A stretch of DNA of 64,000 bases from Fonsecaea monophora (GCF_001642475.1 NW_019173988.1:124001-188000), one strand, 5' to 3'. Positions 33,498 to 46,225 are shown, numbered from the stretch's first letter. The notes: generated by a model not told the origin, from the sequence alone. Numbers and translations: made by a program.

Positions 33498-34361
33498 GAT
33501 GAACTGTCCAAAAGGGTCGAGAGGGTGGCGGCGGCCGAAGGACGTGGAGGTGTGGTTGATGTCGCCGTCGAGGTCAGGGAAGATGGTCAGTGATTACCCG
33601 TATTTTGCTCTTGTGTTTGTACGGAAGGTGGCTCGCAGCTCATTGGCTTCGGAGGATCGCAGGTTTGGAGGAAGCGAGGTCGTGCAGGGTTGGTCAATCC
33701 AGACACCAACGCACCCAAGGGTCGGTTTCCAGGGCTCAAGCTCCGATCTTGGCGGGAAAATGCTGGTGGATTTGGCGCCCGAGGATGGCGTTTCTGGCGT
33801 TTTGATTCTGAATCTGGGTGGAGGTGGAAGTGGATGTGGGTGCGGGCATGGGCGAATATTACTCGTATTCCTCCATGACTGCCCCCATCCAAGGCGCCTT
33901 TTTGTCGCCCTTGTCGCACACCTTGTTGCCCACGTCGCCCTGTATCGTACAGATCGCATCGCCTCGCCTAGCCTTTGTCCCGCGGGGCAAAAAAAAGAAG
34001 GGCACCTTGGACGAACCCAGCCAGACCTGCTGAGCTGAGATTTCTTTACTCATAAAAACCCCTCGGGACAGGCACAGAAAAGAAAAGAGGCACTTATGAT
34101 ACAACTCCTAGCGTCCTGTGACGTCCCTATACCCGCAAGATGCGATCTTACCGCCGTCCATAGCCCCCAGGCATCTGTCATAAACTGACCCTACATGATC
34201 TGCATGAAGTCCACCCGACAAGACGAGGACAGATAAACGCCCGGCTGTCCCAATTCGGCCACGAATCTTTGTCGATGCCCCCGAGATGACAACAATATTC
34301 TCCCCGCATCGTGTCTAGCAACCATCGACAATCGATCGCACCGCAGTCCAACGCCGTCGCC
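33498..34361. other. Divergent intergenic region
   Basis: Between NDUFA12 (minus) and the ubiquitin protease (plus). A minus-strand frame with an ATG at 34050 encodes about 64 residues (34050 down to 33859) without a recognised motif. It is too weak to call. Confidence 0.4.
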
Positions 34362-36986
34362 ATGGCCAGTGGCATCAACAGATTCCTCTCCAAACGCGAA
34401 GGAAAGCGCAATCGGGGTCGCGGTGACCAAGACCAACAACACCATCACCACCACTTGCCTCACCATTCTCATCCTCTAGCCAGGAAGCCCTTCTCAACCG
34501 TGAGTTCTATTGTTTCTGCTCCTGCAGATGTGGCCCCGACAGATGTTCTCATTCTCCTGCGCCATCTCCCACCGCTAGCACTCATGTCGAATGTGCAACG
34601 TTTCTGCTTGTCAATATGTACTCCCGCCCGGGAGAGGGATTCCTCTTCTGTATTTCGTGGCTCCGTCCGTCGCCCAACCCCGTACTGACTGGTATCTCTT
34701 CACAGTCCAGCCCGGAACTTGCCCTCAAGGCGAGTGATCCAAACTCAGCTGCTGACTTCTATGGCCTCTTTGACGCCCACGGCCCCCCTGCGACTCCGGC
34801 CGAGGAGCCCAAGGTAAGATGGCCCGGTTCCGGTCTGACCAAAATTCGCTAAATATGCTGGATTAGATCAAGACGTTGCGCCTTCGAATCCTCAACTCCA
34901 AAGGGGTGCTTCTAAGGGACACTCAGATCCTGTGGGCTCTTCGCTCCATCGGTGTCAGTGGAGATGTCGATGCTGCATATGGACTCCTGCTTGCCATGTC
35001 AGATGCCTCGGAGGGCATTGTCACGCAGTACGATCCAAGAACGAAGCTCCTGGGTGCACAGAACCGACAGGGAGTGACGTGTTTTCTCGATTCAACACTG
35101 TTTTCCATGTTCTCTCGGCTGGACAGTTTTGAAGCCATGCTCTATAACTCCTTCGACGATGTAGCACGCAACAAACTCGCATTCCTTTTGCGCCTCTGGG
35201 TGAACCTCCTGCGCTCCGGAAAGTTAATCACGACCGACATTACAAAAGTAATACAGGATTCTTTGGCAGAATGCGGGTGGCCGGAGGCTGGAGAGCTGCA
35301 CCAGCAAGATGCGTCGGAAGCCTTTTCCTTCATCACGGGCAAACTCGAACTGCCCCTGATGACCCTGAAAATGGACATTTACCATACCGGTAAGGAAGAC
35401 AGCAACGATGACCACAAATTCATCAACGAAAGACTTCTCGAGGTGGCTATCCCTCCGGACACGACGAGCGACAGATCAGTAATCACTCTTGAGGAATGTC
35501 TCGAGGAATATTTCAACAACCGGATCGAGGTCCGCAGGTATCTAGAGCGACGGTCAACAATAAGTTCCATGCGCAAAGGCAGTGCCGTCCACGTCGAGAC
35601 TATCGAGCTGGATGGTGACCAATCACCGATTACTCCCCTCTCCCCTTCTCCGAGCTACGCATCCCCCGTCAGACCAGGAGCGAACCGTGCTCGCGCACCT
35701 AGCATCATCCAAGAGCGCTACATACCACCACGAAATGAAAGTGGATATTCATCGCTGGCTCCGATCGACACAAAGGACTCTGCACCCATGTCGCGCGTCG
35801 GAAGCGTGCGGAAAGAAGTTATGATGCCTGCGTGGCAATTCTTCAGCCTGATTCGTAAGTCTGACTCCCATGACTTGATGCGGCTTTAACTGAGAATGTT
35901 TCAGCCTGGTATACCGACAACGCACCTATGAACGATGCCCAAGTTGCTGCTCACTTCTCATCCAAACGGCCGGTCCTCGGGCTCTGCCTCAAGAGATACT
36001 CTTTCACGGCCAACGGCAAAGCAATTCGGCTTGATACGAAGGTGGATATCCCAGTGGAAATAGGGGTGCCTCATTTCATTCAGGATGATCGAATGGAAGA
36101 GACCGGGGGCCTTCACGGCAACTTCAAGCTCTCCTTACAGTCTGTCGTCTGCCACCGCGGCAATTCCGTCGATTCCGGGCATTATATTGCTCTTGTGCGA
36201 GGCACTGCTCCACCATGGTCTTCTGATGGGCAGCTCCCAGAAACAGCCAAGACTTGGATGAGATTCGACGATCTTGCTCCACAGCGCATCACTGTTGTCG
36301 ACATCGAGAAAGCCCTCCGAGAAGAAACCCCCTACCTGCTCTTCTACCAGATCCTTCCCATTGAGGGAGACCCGGGGAGTATCGCGGTAGGAGAGGAGCC
36401 GCTGGCCTCGGTGTCGGAACGCAATGCATCAGTCAGTGAAGTTTCGAGTGACTCTGCTCTGACAGACAACCAAATCCCGTCAGGCCGGCCCAGCTTTGAT
36501 ATCACTCACCTAGAAGAACTCAGAGGACGGTCGCCGACAGAAACCAGGAGGACGAGTGTCATTTCGTTCCAGGAACCGCCTTCGGACCACGCAAATGGAG
36601 CGTCCCTGGCTGTGCCAAACAGCGGAGATCCATCTAGCACGCCGCGGCCTAAGTCGCTGTCCCGAACGCAGAGTAAAGCCAGTGAGAGTGGTAGTTTGAG
36701 TCGAACGCTGTCCAAGTTCAAAAGGAAAAGTCGAGAAATCTTACCACTGGACAACCAAAACGTGGCCGAGGTCCATGTTAAGGAAGTCTCTGAGCGGAGC
36801 ACGCCAGTTACGCAAGACGGCGAAACCCAAGGACTGCATACAACGTTGCCGAATGCACCAAAACAAAGTTCTCTTCAAATTCAAAATCAGCCATCTAGAA
36901 CACATAGAAGCGAAAAGAGCCGCAGTCGGATTTCAAGAAGTAAGATGCGAGGTGAGAAGCCGGATAGAGAGTGTGTTGTTATGTGA
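34362..36986 (+). CDS. Ubiquitin-specific protease (USP family) with C-terminal CaaX box
   Basis: A cysteine protease that removes ubiquitin from proteins. Four exons (34362-34499, 34706-34813, 34867-35854, 35905-36986) join at GT-AG sites to 771 residues. The Cys box reads NRQGVTCFLDSTLFSMFSRL with nucleophile Cys154, in a GVTCFLDS form instead of the usual GNTCYLNS. QQDASEAFSFI follows, and the His box is VVCHRGNSVDSGHYIALVRG with His504, then TWMRFDD. The N-terminus has a His-rich run. Residues after about 575 are Ser-rich and disordered, ending in a polybasic stretch (RSEKSRSRISRSKMR) and CVVM. CVVM is a CaaX motif whose final Met favours farnesylation, so membrane attachment is predicted. 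Human USP32 is a known CaaX deubiquitinase; whether this is a true counterpart is uncertain. Confidence 0.92.
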
Positions 36987-38078
36987 TATTGGACGGCAAC
37001 TCGCCTTCTGTTACGCGAGGCATTGTTTCTGTTTTTCATACTTTGCACATCGGGGACTGGCGGACGGAACCCTCGTGCGAATGAGCTGTCGATGACGACT
37101 TTCGATTGGCAATGATGACGATGACGATGACGATGAAGGCGTGTTCTCTTATTCACCCGGCCATGTCTTCTCAACAGTTATGGGAGGCAAACGGCAAAGG
37201 GAACAGGCCACGACCAATATCGCCAAGTTGGGCGAACAGATAGAACACAGAGAAGAATTGTTCAATGCTTATGAAGATTTCCCCGCAGTTCTCCCTCAAG
37301 CTTAGCTGTCAACACTGTTCCAACTGTGCGTAGACGAGGCGATATATGCTTGTCGTCGTCGGCCTTGTAGACCTTGTAACTCGAGTCGACGAGGCTGACA
37401 GAGTGTGCGATTACCCGAAACGGACTAGTGCTGTATTCTTTAAGTCAACCACAATCAGCACCTGATCAGCGCTATCAGCATCGGTTATGGAGAAAAAACC
37501 AACATCATTCTCGCTCGGGAAGAAGGTTCCCTCTCTAGGTCCTTTCTTACTCTTGACATGACGGAATATTACCAGATGTTTTAGGCATGTGGGCTTTTGC
37601 TTCGGAGTGAGGAGATCCTTTACAGCGCCAATGCTCTGGTAACGCCATCGACTGGATCGAATCTTGAGAAATGCGGGGGTTTTTTTCTTCCCTCCGCCCC
37701 CTTGGGATCCTTTTTCCCCCTCTTTGCCGGCGTGGGACTTACCAATGATGTTCCAACCCGATGTTCAGCATCCGACCAGTCTGGTGCCCTCTTCGTATTT
37801 ACTTTGAAGCCAGTGTTGATTTTGGCTGCGACCATTCGGCGCTGCGGATCCGGTCTCTGGCCGAGGGTCTGTGCAGCAGAAGACGGCACTCGCCCCTCCT
37901 TTTACAAATTGTGAGAGGGAAAAGAAAAGATGTATATATAGAGAGAGAGCCCCAGGTCGATTGAAGGCATGACTGGGCGCACAAACTCGAACCTAAACCC
38001 ACCTTGCTTTGTTCACTGATTAAGAGCTTTTTTTCCCCCCTACCCCTCTGCATTTCCTTTTGACGCAACAACTCCACC
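36987..38078. other. Intergenic, no gene seen
   Basis: Between two plus-strand genes. A GATGAC-type repeat lies at 37111-37137, just past the protease. The last 100 bases before 38079 are pyrimidine-rich and fit a leader of the next gene. Confidence 0.5.
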
Positions 38079-39977
38079 ATGGCAAAGATAGCTGCGGAAG
38101 CAGTGCCCCAGCTCAAGGCACAGATCGATGCTTTGACCTCTGACCCCGACGGTGCCCCTGGGGTAGTCTTCGCTGCCGTCAACAAACAAGGCGAAATCAT
38201 ATTCGAACATGCAAGCGGAAAAGTGGGCCATGGAAAGTCCCAGCCCATGACCATGAACAATGTGTTCTGGATCGCTAGTTGTACCAAGATGATTACGGGG
38301 ATTGCGTGTATGCAGCTCGTCGAGCAAGGCAAGTTGGCGTTGGACGATGTAGAGCTGGTGGAAAAGCTGTGTCCGGTATGTCTTGAGAATTTCCGGGTTG
38401 CCATTTTGTGAGAGGGATTGGAGGTGGTTGATCACGTAGCGACGCGGAAGCTGACAGTCGATCGCCGTTTCACAGGAGTTGAAAGCTGTGCAAGTGTATG
38501 AGAACGGCAAGTTGGTGCCCAAGAAGAGAGGCATCACCTTGAGAATGCTGCTCTCCCACACGGGTAAGCTGTCTCTTATCCCTTTTCTACCTCTCCTTCC
38601 ATCTCCCTACTAATATGTCTCTACGTCAGCCGGCTTCGGGTACTCGTTCTTTGACCAGCGCCTCAATGATTGGGCTGGGCCCCTTGGATTGGATGAATTC
38701 TCCGGGTCCTACCACGACTATCTGACCCAACCCCTCGTAAACCAACCGGGAGAAGTGTGGGAGTACGGAATCAACATCGACTGGGCGGGACAACTTGTGG
38801 AACGGGCGTCTGGCCTCAAACTCAACGACTACTTCCAACAGCACATCTTCAAGCCCATGGGCATCACCCACATCACGTTCTTCCCCGACGAGCAAATGAA
38901 AGCCGACCTCGCGTGGATGAACTACCGAGCCCCGGACGGGAAACTCTCCCTGTACGTCAACGGTCATTTGAATAGAAGGCCACTTTATGCGAAGACCAAG
39001 GAGGAGATCGACGGGACCTTCCACGCCGGGGGAGCGGGCGCGTTCGCGAAGCCGACCGAGTATTGTCAGGTTATTTCCATGCTGTTGAACGATGGAGTGC
39101 ATCCTGGCACTGGCAACAGGATATTGAAGAAGGAGACGGTCGAGACCATGTTCACGAATCAGGTATGAGAGGATCCAAAAGACCCGAGAGGGGGACAAGA
39201 AATGCCCCTTTGGACGAGATGATTGATGCTGACGATACATCGTGCCTGTTCTAGATCCCTGAGATGCCGAACTTTGGAAGACAGGTGAGGGTTGTTTCCC
39301 CTTTGACAGATGCTGGTTCGTTCCACGGTTGTGGACTACCGCCGGCTCCCGAGGAGGATGGGGAATTCCGTTCCTCGAACATCTACGCATCTTGAAGACT
39401 GACTTGACTGGGCACAGGCTATCACTCCACCAAAACCCGACATGTCCAACGCCCTTCCGGAGCTGTACCCCGAACCTCACGACATCCCGCAAGGCTGGGG
39501 ACTGACCTTCTTCCTCCATCTGCGCGACTCGGCCGTCCACAGTGAAGGGACGGGTTGGTGGGCGGGTTTGCCCAACCTGTTCTGGTGGGCTGATCGCAAG
39601 AGGGTACGTCTGGCTTCTTGTGGGTTGACTTGTTGTCGACCGCTTCCCTGTCTCTCACTTTGGCCTTTTCCTACAGGGAGATATTCTCTTTGGCTAACCT
39701 GCTTGAATTTCCAACTCTAGGGTCTCGGCGGCATCATTGCTTCACAGATTGTGCCATTCGGTATGACATTTATTTCCCTGCCCCTTTTTCTTTTCTCTTC
39801 GGAGTCGTTTGATGATTCCATTCCGTCTCTCCTTCCCCTTCACCTTTTTCCTTTATAACCCATCCATCCTCTTGTGTGAAGCAGAACTGACTCGACAACC
39901 CCAACTTTACAGGTGACCCGAAGATCCTCGGACTCTGGGCACAGACCGAGGCCGGTCTTATCCAGAATTTGAAGTAG
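38079..39977 (+). CDS. Beta-lactamase-fold esterase/transesterase (EstB/LovD type)
   Basis: A serine hydrolase with the class C beta-lactamase fold. Fungal members include esterases and acyl transferases such as LovD. Seven exons (38079-38375, 38476-38563, 38630-39162, 39255-39284, 39418-39603, 39721-39760, 39913-39977) join at GT-AG sites to 412 residues. The catalytic motif SCTK (SxxK) lies in FWIASCTKMITGIAC near residue 67, and YGINID supplies the Tyr motif of the family. HTAGFGYSFFD, GGAGAFAKPTEYCQV and the Trp-rich WADRKRGLGGIIASQ block are also typical of EstB-like proteins. Two exons are very short, at 30 and 40 bases. There is no signal peptide, so it is probably cytosolic. Natural substrate unknown; no polyketide synthase lies in the window, so a LovD-like biosynthetic role is not supported. 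Confidence 0.93.
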
Positions 39978-41134
39978 GAAAAGAGAGATCAGCGCCGGGC
40001 GCCGGTGGGAGGGAATGAAAGGACAAGGGCAAGGACAAGGGGACTGGGAATGGGAATGAGAGTGTCGGGAGCATAGCCGGAGAAAGAAGGAGAGGGAGAG
40101 GGAGAGGGACAGGAGGATATTAATTGCACAAGGATAACTCGCCCGCGCAACAGGAGAAAGTGTCTTGTACAGATAGGTATATGGGTATCTATCTATACAT
40201 TTCGCCACAAATCCCCTTTCCCCACCTGTTGCCGCCTACTTCCCAAACCATGTAACCTGAGAATATATATCTTCTCTGCTACAGCTCTGCCACAGCTCTG
40301 CCAGTGTAGTCGAGTTCAGTCGAGTTCAGATTAATTTGACCAGAAGCTCCCCTCTTTCTGTCTATCCCTTCGTCTCGACCGCGACAAGCCCATCTGCAGT
40401 TCCGCGATGGATGACGTACTGAGTATTCTCGTATGTACCAAGTACATAGGTAGATGAATTTTCAACAGAGACAAAAGACAAATATAAGAACGATTTCAAG
40501 GGATATGGTTGCGCAATCTGCGTTCGCTCGCTCTTATTGAGAGAGGACATTGAATTCATACCATGTAATCATATAATCCATATGAAGCGACTGGGTCACA
40601 GGTTACTGACAAGTGGGATTGAAAAGCGAGGGTAAAAGAGAAAGTGATAACAAAAGAGGAAGAGATCATATATATATGTGGCAATGACGATATTTTGTTT
40701 GGGTTGTTTGATATATTGTACATTGTAGCCAATCCACACATGCCCTGCATCCATACGATGAACGTCGTGGTGTGTGGCGTGGGCGCAAGACAAGGCTCGG
40801 GTTGTGGGATAGACACCAAATATCTGTGGCTGTCTGAATCTTGAGGAGTAGCGCATCGGCCGACGACGTGGGCGCTAACAATGTCTTTGGAGACTCCTCG
40901 TCCTCAACTCCCGACTTCCAATAATCGTCACGGGAATCACTCCTGCTCGGTAGCAAACTTTGAGATGTGGGCTTTGGTGCTCAAGATGACAGTATCCAAG
41001 TGACCAAAAGTCCGCTCGTCTCGAATCGAACAGCATACCTCATTGCAGACTGGAGTGCATAAGGATGTCGTGCGAGGCACAACGTTGCCTCCATCACCCA
41101 CTTGGCGATACCTTGTTTGTAAAACAACAAAAGT
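39978..41134. other. Convergent intergenic region, no supported gene
   Basis: Downstream of both neighbours. It contains a GGAGAG repeat (40089-40110). Minus-strand frames at 40940-41120 have fairly protein-like composition but no start, motif or clean splice sites, so I leave them uncalled. Confidence 0.45.
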
Positions 41135-42323
41135 CTAGTCCACAACTTTGCCATAAAAGGGGATCCCTAGTTGCTGAAGGAGGAGTCTGGCGTCTTTGTC
41201 ACAGCTGGCAGTGGTGTGGATGGTGATGTAAAGACCCTGAAAAAAGCAAATTAGCAAAATATAAATCGGGCATGTCGAAACAAATCCGGGAAACTCACAG
41301 GGATCAGTTTTGTCGGGTATGCGTCGTAGTTAATTTCAATCTCTGGAAAGCCGGCAACAACATCAGGCGTCAACCCAAAAGAAAGGTTACCGCTGTTGTC
41401 TCCAGTCGTGGCTCTAACTCCATTCCAGTCCTTGATACGAGGCAGGACAACATTGATCATCTTGCCCAGAAAATGATACATGTCTTCACTCTTCAAGTCT
41501 ACTGTGAGACTGACCGGTCGGCCTCTGATCAAACCCCACCCCTGTTCATTGGATCGGGCCTTGTGCACCTCCACTCTTTGATTCGTGATCGCCTGTAGAA
41601 TCATACCTGCGACATGAAGATAGCCCGAGCCTCCTTTAAGCGCCCCTTTGCAGTACGCGTGCACCGTGACCCGTTCGACCATCGGCACGTTTCGAAAGGT
41701 AATGGGTTTTCTCAGTAGTCGCAGCACGTCTCCACCACGCGGGCCACGCAGCTGTCTGTTGGCAAAATATGGGTTGTCTCCGATCCACGGGCGTAAACGA
41801 GGACCCTTCTCCGGAGGCCGGAAGCCGGGAGGCGTATGTTGATAGCACATTGTCATGAAATCCGGAGCAATGATGTTGTGATAGGCGAGTTCGACTCGAG
41901 GCGACGAAAAGGGGCCAGGGACAAATTCTCGACTGGCAGGATCTGAAGGATGGAGAGGTTGATGGGGATGCATTGGGCCGCGATCATATCTGGGACTTCG
42001 GAATCGATACCTGCAGAGAGTGAGTACATCTTCGACACCATTGGGGGATGCCCTCGAAAATACCTGCTGGGGGGTAGCTGTCGCTTTCTCGACTTCGGAA
42101 AAGCCAGAGGATCAAAGGCTCGGGTCTTAGGGTTCGAACTCTGCATAGGAACCAGGGATGACTCCTGCTCAAGCTCAACGTAAGGCTCTGGGTTTGCGAC
42201 AACCGCTTGGGTAGCCATAGTTCGTCGTGACTGCAAGCATCTGTTGCAGAGGGGTGCGTGCTGCAAGGACCGCCATGTCCTGAAGAGACGGAGAGGTTTA
42301 GTAGAGGGCGGCATAGCGCACAT
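41135..42323 (-). CDS. MRPL7: Mitochondrial large-subunit ribosomal protein uL5m
   Basis: Component of the mitochondrial 54S subunit at the central protuberance. Three exons (42064-42323, 41299-42010, 41135-41236) join at GT-AG sites to 357 residues. The uL5 domain lies in the C-terminal two thirds: PMVERVTVHAYCKGAL, then HVAGMILQAITNQRVEVHKA, RGRPVSLTVDLKSEDMYHFL and GLTPDVVAGFPEIEINYDAY. The last exon encodes GLYITIHTTASCDKDARLLL, the conserved end of uL5. The N-terminal region is long, basic and rich in Arg and Ser, consistent with a mitochondrial presequence. Two nearby ATGs (42323 and 42314) are in frame and differ by three residues. The gene is divergent from the EST1-like gene. Confidence 0.95.
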
Positions 42324-42827
42324 GTACACACGCCAGTCAGACTGGCGAAAGTGGACTGAGAGATGCAACTCGCAGACGGGACCAACAGTTCAGTCGAAAT
42401 TTAGAGCTGTTCTCGTCAGTCAATCTCAATCGCAGAAAATCAGGTTGCATTTTTGGCCGCATACTTCACAGGAGCTTTTTGTACGGTAAGTCATTAAGAG
42501 AAGCTATGCAGACCCCAACTGCGCCTTGATCCCCACCTGTTCTCAGGCTGCTTGTGTGCCTTGCAGAAGTCGCACTTTCACAAGGACGGGATCTTTGCGA
42601 TTTCAACTCGGTACGCAGTACGATTGCGGCTTGAGCTGCTCCAAACTGTTTGTTCTGCCCGCACCTTCCTATACCGTCCCCCCGTCTCCTCTCTTCTCGA
42701 CTATACAAAGTCGAGAAAAAAAAGTATCAATGGAACGCAACCTTCAACTTTGGTCGACTTCCGCCAGACATTCGTCCTGACTGGCAGAAACGGTCGCAAT
42801 GACCGGTCTCCCTACGCCAATCCCATC
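42324..42827. promoter_or_regulatory. Shared upstream region of uL5m and EST1-like genes
   Basis: About 500 bases between the two start codons. In the frame of the EST1-like first exon the sequence stays open back to 42552 without an ATG, so a longer N-terminus through an unseen upstream exon cannot be excluded. I found no clear regulatory motif. Confidence 0.4.
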
Positions 42828-45555
42828 ATGGAAGATATCGCCGTACAGGCGTCCCGGTACACACCCCTGCGTCTCGCACAGCCTGACCGTTCTGACTGAT
42901 CTCTACAGGAATGTAAATCGTACAGAAACCGATCTCTTACAGACCCTTTTTCGCGCAGAGCCTGTAACTCAAGGCCTCGAATCCTTGCTGGCAAAGTGAA
43001 TGCAACCAACCTATGAAAGGATGTCTCACTCACGAATCCAGGTTTCGCTCAGCATGTCAAGACTTCCTCTTGATCGACTTCCAAGCCGCCGCCGGCAAGA
43101 AAGTCGAAGACCGCCTGTGGAATGCTCATACCAAGGTCAATTCAAGGTTCAGGCAATACCTTGCCCACTTCCGTGAAGGAGAAGGCAAGAAGAAGGTCGT
43201 GGAACGTCGCAAAGCCGAAAAGCTCTATTTGGAGTTTATCAAGTCGAGCCAGCGCTTCTACCGAGAGTATATCCAGCGACTCGCCTCGACCTTTCAGGAT
43301 ATCCCAGAGATAGTGGAGATTGCTCAAGGCATGAAGCTGGACAGTATGCCATTTCTCAGCCTATTGCCGTTATCTGCTGACGTTTGTAGCTCTCTCCGCA
43401 GACCCACCACAGACAGTCGACGATGCCCTCAAGAAACAGCTCATTGATTCATGTTATTCAGCCCTTGTGCAACTGGGAGATCTCTCGAGATATCGAGAAA
43501 CCGAACTGCAGACAAATCGACGCAATTGGGGACCTGCCGTTGGCTATTATAACAAGGCGGCCACGCTCAATCCTACGGACGGCAGATCTTATCATCAGCT
43601 GGCTGTTGTAGCTCTCGCTGACGAGGACCATCTGCGAGCTGTCTACTATCTCTATCGAGCCATTTGCGTCGAGAACCCTGCTCCACAAGCCAAACAGAAC
43701 TTGGACCTTGAATGCAAGAAGCTCAGGTCAAAGTCAAACCAAGGCAAGCCCATCTCCAATGCCGCATTGGTTGTTGAGGGTTGCCGCGACCTCCACGACC
43801 GCTTCCTGATATTTCACGCCAGCTGTCTCGGAGGTGACCCAGACGATCAGAGGGACCAGCAAATCGAGATTCTTCGACTTCTAGAGGACCAAATTCGAGA
43901 CCGATCTGAAGTTTCAATCCTCCGAAAGCTCGTCTTGGTTAACTTGGCCGCAGAGAAGTCTGCGACCCAGAATGTTAAAGGTGCGCAGAAATAGAACTTG
44001 GAGCGAGCAGGGTCGCTGTCTTGTTTCTTTCATATACTCACTAGCTCTGCAGGCACCCGGAGTTTCGAGATTTTCCAATCGTTTAATGTCAAAACCTTTT
44101 TCCTACTCCTCAGAATTTTGCTCGACGAACTGCAGGAACTCGCAAAGTCAACTACTAATAAACATGACGCAACGGAAGACTTGCCTCAAGTCCCTCCCGT
44201 AATGCGCCGCATGCTTCCTCATCTGAGGCTGTACAGTGGGTGGCTATTGACGACCATCGAACTCCTCCTAGCGAGCGAGAGCCTTGTCGTGTCTCTGCGG
44301 CAAGTGTGGCCGTTGTATGTCAACGTCCTGAATGTCCTGATGCAGACATTTCCTCCGAAAGCTGGACTTGAGATTCAATACCTCCTAGACGAAGATGTGG
44401 ACACCAGGGGGTTCTCTGCATTTAGTCCATTCGTCCAGAAGACACGCCTCTGTGATCGCACGGGAGCCACCAAACAGATGCACAGCGATGCAGCATTTGG
44501 CCCTCGGAATCCAGAGCAAGAAATGTTGTATCGACTCAAGTGCCTAGTCACAGATGGAATGTTACTAGCTCGTAAACAGGTGAGCCGCTGCCGCAACGCA
44601 CACTAAGTCTCGCTGACATTTATAGGGTGGCTTCAAGTCCTTGCCTATTCCTCTCACGTTCGCACACATGCGATTCATCTACCTTGAAGAAACCGATGGT
44701 GTTACACGACTTGAAGACCAAGTGGCACACCACGCGGAATCTGCCTCTGCTCCCTCTGTTGAGAGCGTCCGCACTTATATTGGGCGCACGTCTCAGCATG
44801 ACATTCCTGCGGTACAAGCTACATGCCAACAACCGGCGACCTTCGAGGCTGAAAACTCAATGGCCTCAAGAATGGAGAACATGGTGGATAATCTCATGCG
44901 GTCCGAAGCCCGCCGACATGCCAACAACTCTGGAGCCGTAATGTACGATCTTCCGCCGCCCACAGCGAGTGCGCCATCAGTACCACAAGCGCTCACCCAC
45001 AGAAGCATATCGCAATCCCAGCCTCTTCCCCTCACTGCTCGAGACCTCGTACAGCGGATTCAGCAGCCATCGAGTGCATCACAACCTAACGCGTTGGACC
45101 AGGCAGTGAATGTCGCAGTTCTGCCTTCCATCTTGAACACTCCATTTGCACCGCGACCAGGCGAAACCCCCGAATCATCGCCCCGGCCAAGCACCGCCCA
45201 TCGTTTTCCCGAACCGGCACCAACACCAGGACCTGCTCGTCTCAGCAGTTCTGCCCAGTTCCAGGCCCACCTGATGCACATGCAGGATCAGGTGCAAATG
45301 CGGACGTCACCACTGGAGTCTTTTGAGCCTACAATGTCGAGTCACTATAGCACCCCAACAAATATGAACACCTGGGTCCGAGCGAATGACTTGGGACAAC
45401 CTCAACTGTCACCGTGGCGATCTTCATTTGGCAGCGCAGTACCTGTGCAGCATCACGCTATCTCAACCAGACCTCCAGATTCCTCACCGTTTGGCGCTAT
45501 CGGCGAATCGCGGCCCAAGAGCAGTCGGGCCCCTAATAGCGGTCAGGCAGGATGA
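42828..45555 (+). CDS. EST1/Smg7-like protein (14-3-3-like TPR fold)
   Basis: Relative of Est1/Ebs1 and SMG5-7, which act in telomere maintenance and nonsense-mediated mRNA decay. Six exons (42828-42856, 42909-42995, 43042-43343, 43390-43980, 44053-44579, 44626-45555) join at GT-AG sites to about 821 residues. The N-terminal helical domain contains ETDLLQTLFRAEPVTQGLES and KVEDRLWNAHTKVNSRFRQY. The central EST1 domain shows LGDLSRYRETELQ, WGPAVGYYNKAATLNPTDGR and HQLAVVALADEDHLRAVYYL, the TPR-like block common to SMG5/6/7 and Est1. The C-terminus from about residue 540 is Ser/Pro/Gln-rich and disordered. No PIN nuclease domain follows, so this is the Smg7/Ebs1/Est1 form and not SMG6. The first exon and the acceptor of exon 4 (43390 or 43402) are the least certain. 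Confidence 0.88.
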
Positions 45556-46225
45556 TGTTGCGCGCTCTTCTCGCTTGCTCCAATTCCCGTGCATCGACCC
45601 GAGAGCGCCACAATTAGCAGAGCGAGAACTAGACAAAATCGCATAGCCGATCTAATCGATGGAACGCTACGAGGGCATCTATTCCTATCCGCCGAATACC
45701 TGCGTACACTGACTGACTAGTCCCTCAGAAGTCGCCTCGTTGCGGATCCTGCAAACTTGGCGTCGGAATCAACTGGTGTTGATATTTGTGACAGCATTCC
45801 CGGGCTCGAAGAAAGTTTGAGGACAACTATGCGGACCTACGTTTAACGGGATCTGCGTCGACTTTTGGACGCAGCAGCATTGACAACGTTCAGGTCCAGC
45901 AGGGAAACCTTGCTTGTGAACAAGTTCCGAGGAGAGGCAAAGAGAGACTGGTGGTCAAATCAAACTTGACTCTTTTCTTTTGGCTTCTATTCTCGTTCCT
46001 GGTTCAGGAGGGATCTCCTTTTATGCCACTTCGGGCTCTAGTTTTCGGCATCAAGTTTCCATATCAACAAGTCGTGAAAGACGTGGCATCATGTCTGACA
46101 TACTGTCCGGAGGTCTTGTTGAATTAGACCTTTCTCGCTGTTAAAGCGCCCATGGTGGTACATTCTTCAAAGGGATTACAGGAACGCCGAACTCATGCAA
46201 CATTCAATCCGAAGCGACCTTTCAT
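45556..46225. other. Convergent intergenic region, no gene seen
   Basis: Lies between the ends of the EST1-like gene and adenosine kinase. Short frames only, with nothing recognised. Confidence 0.5.

Noticed and set aside
33859..34050. 64-codon minus-strand frame upstream of NDUFA12
   Set aside because: It has an ATG and reasonable composition but no motif and no neighbouring exon that joins in frame.
38079..39977. LovD-like polyketide acyltransferase as part of a biosynthetic cluster
   Set aside because: No polyketide synthase, nonribosomal synthetase or pathway regulator is present in the window. The neighbours are housekeeping genes, so only the general esterase family is called.
40940..41120. 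Protein-like minus-strand frames just downstream of uL5m
   Set aside because: Two frames both look protein-like, which argues for chance. There is no ATG or splice pair, and the region fits the 3' flank of uL5m.
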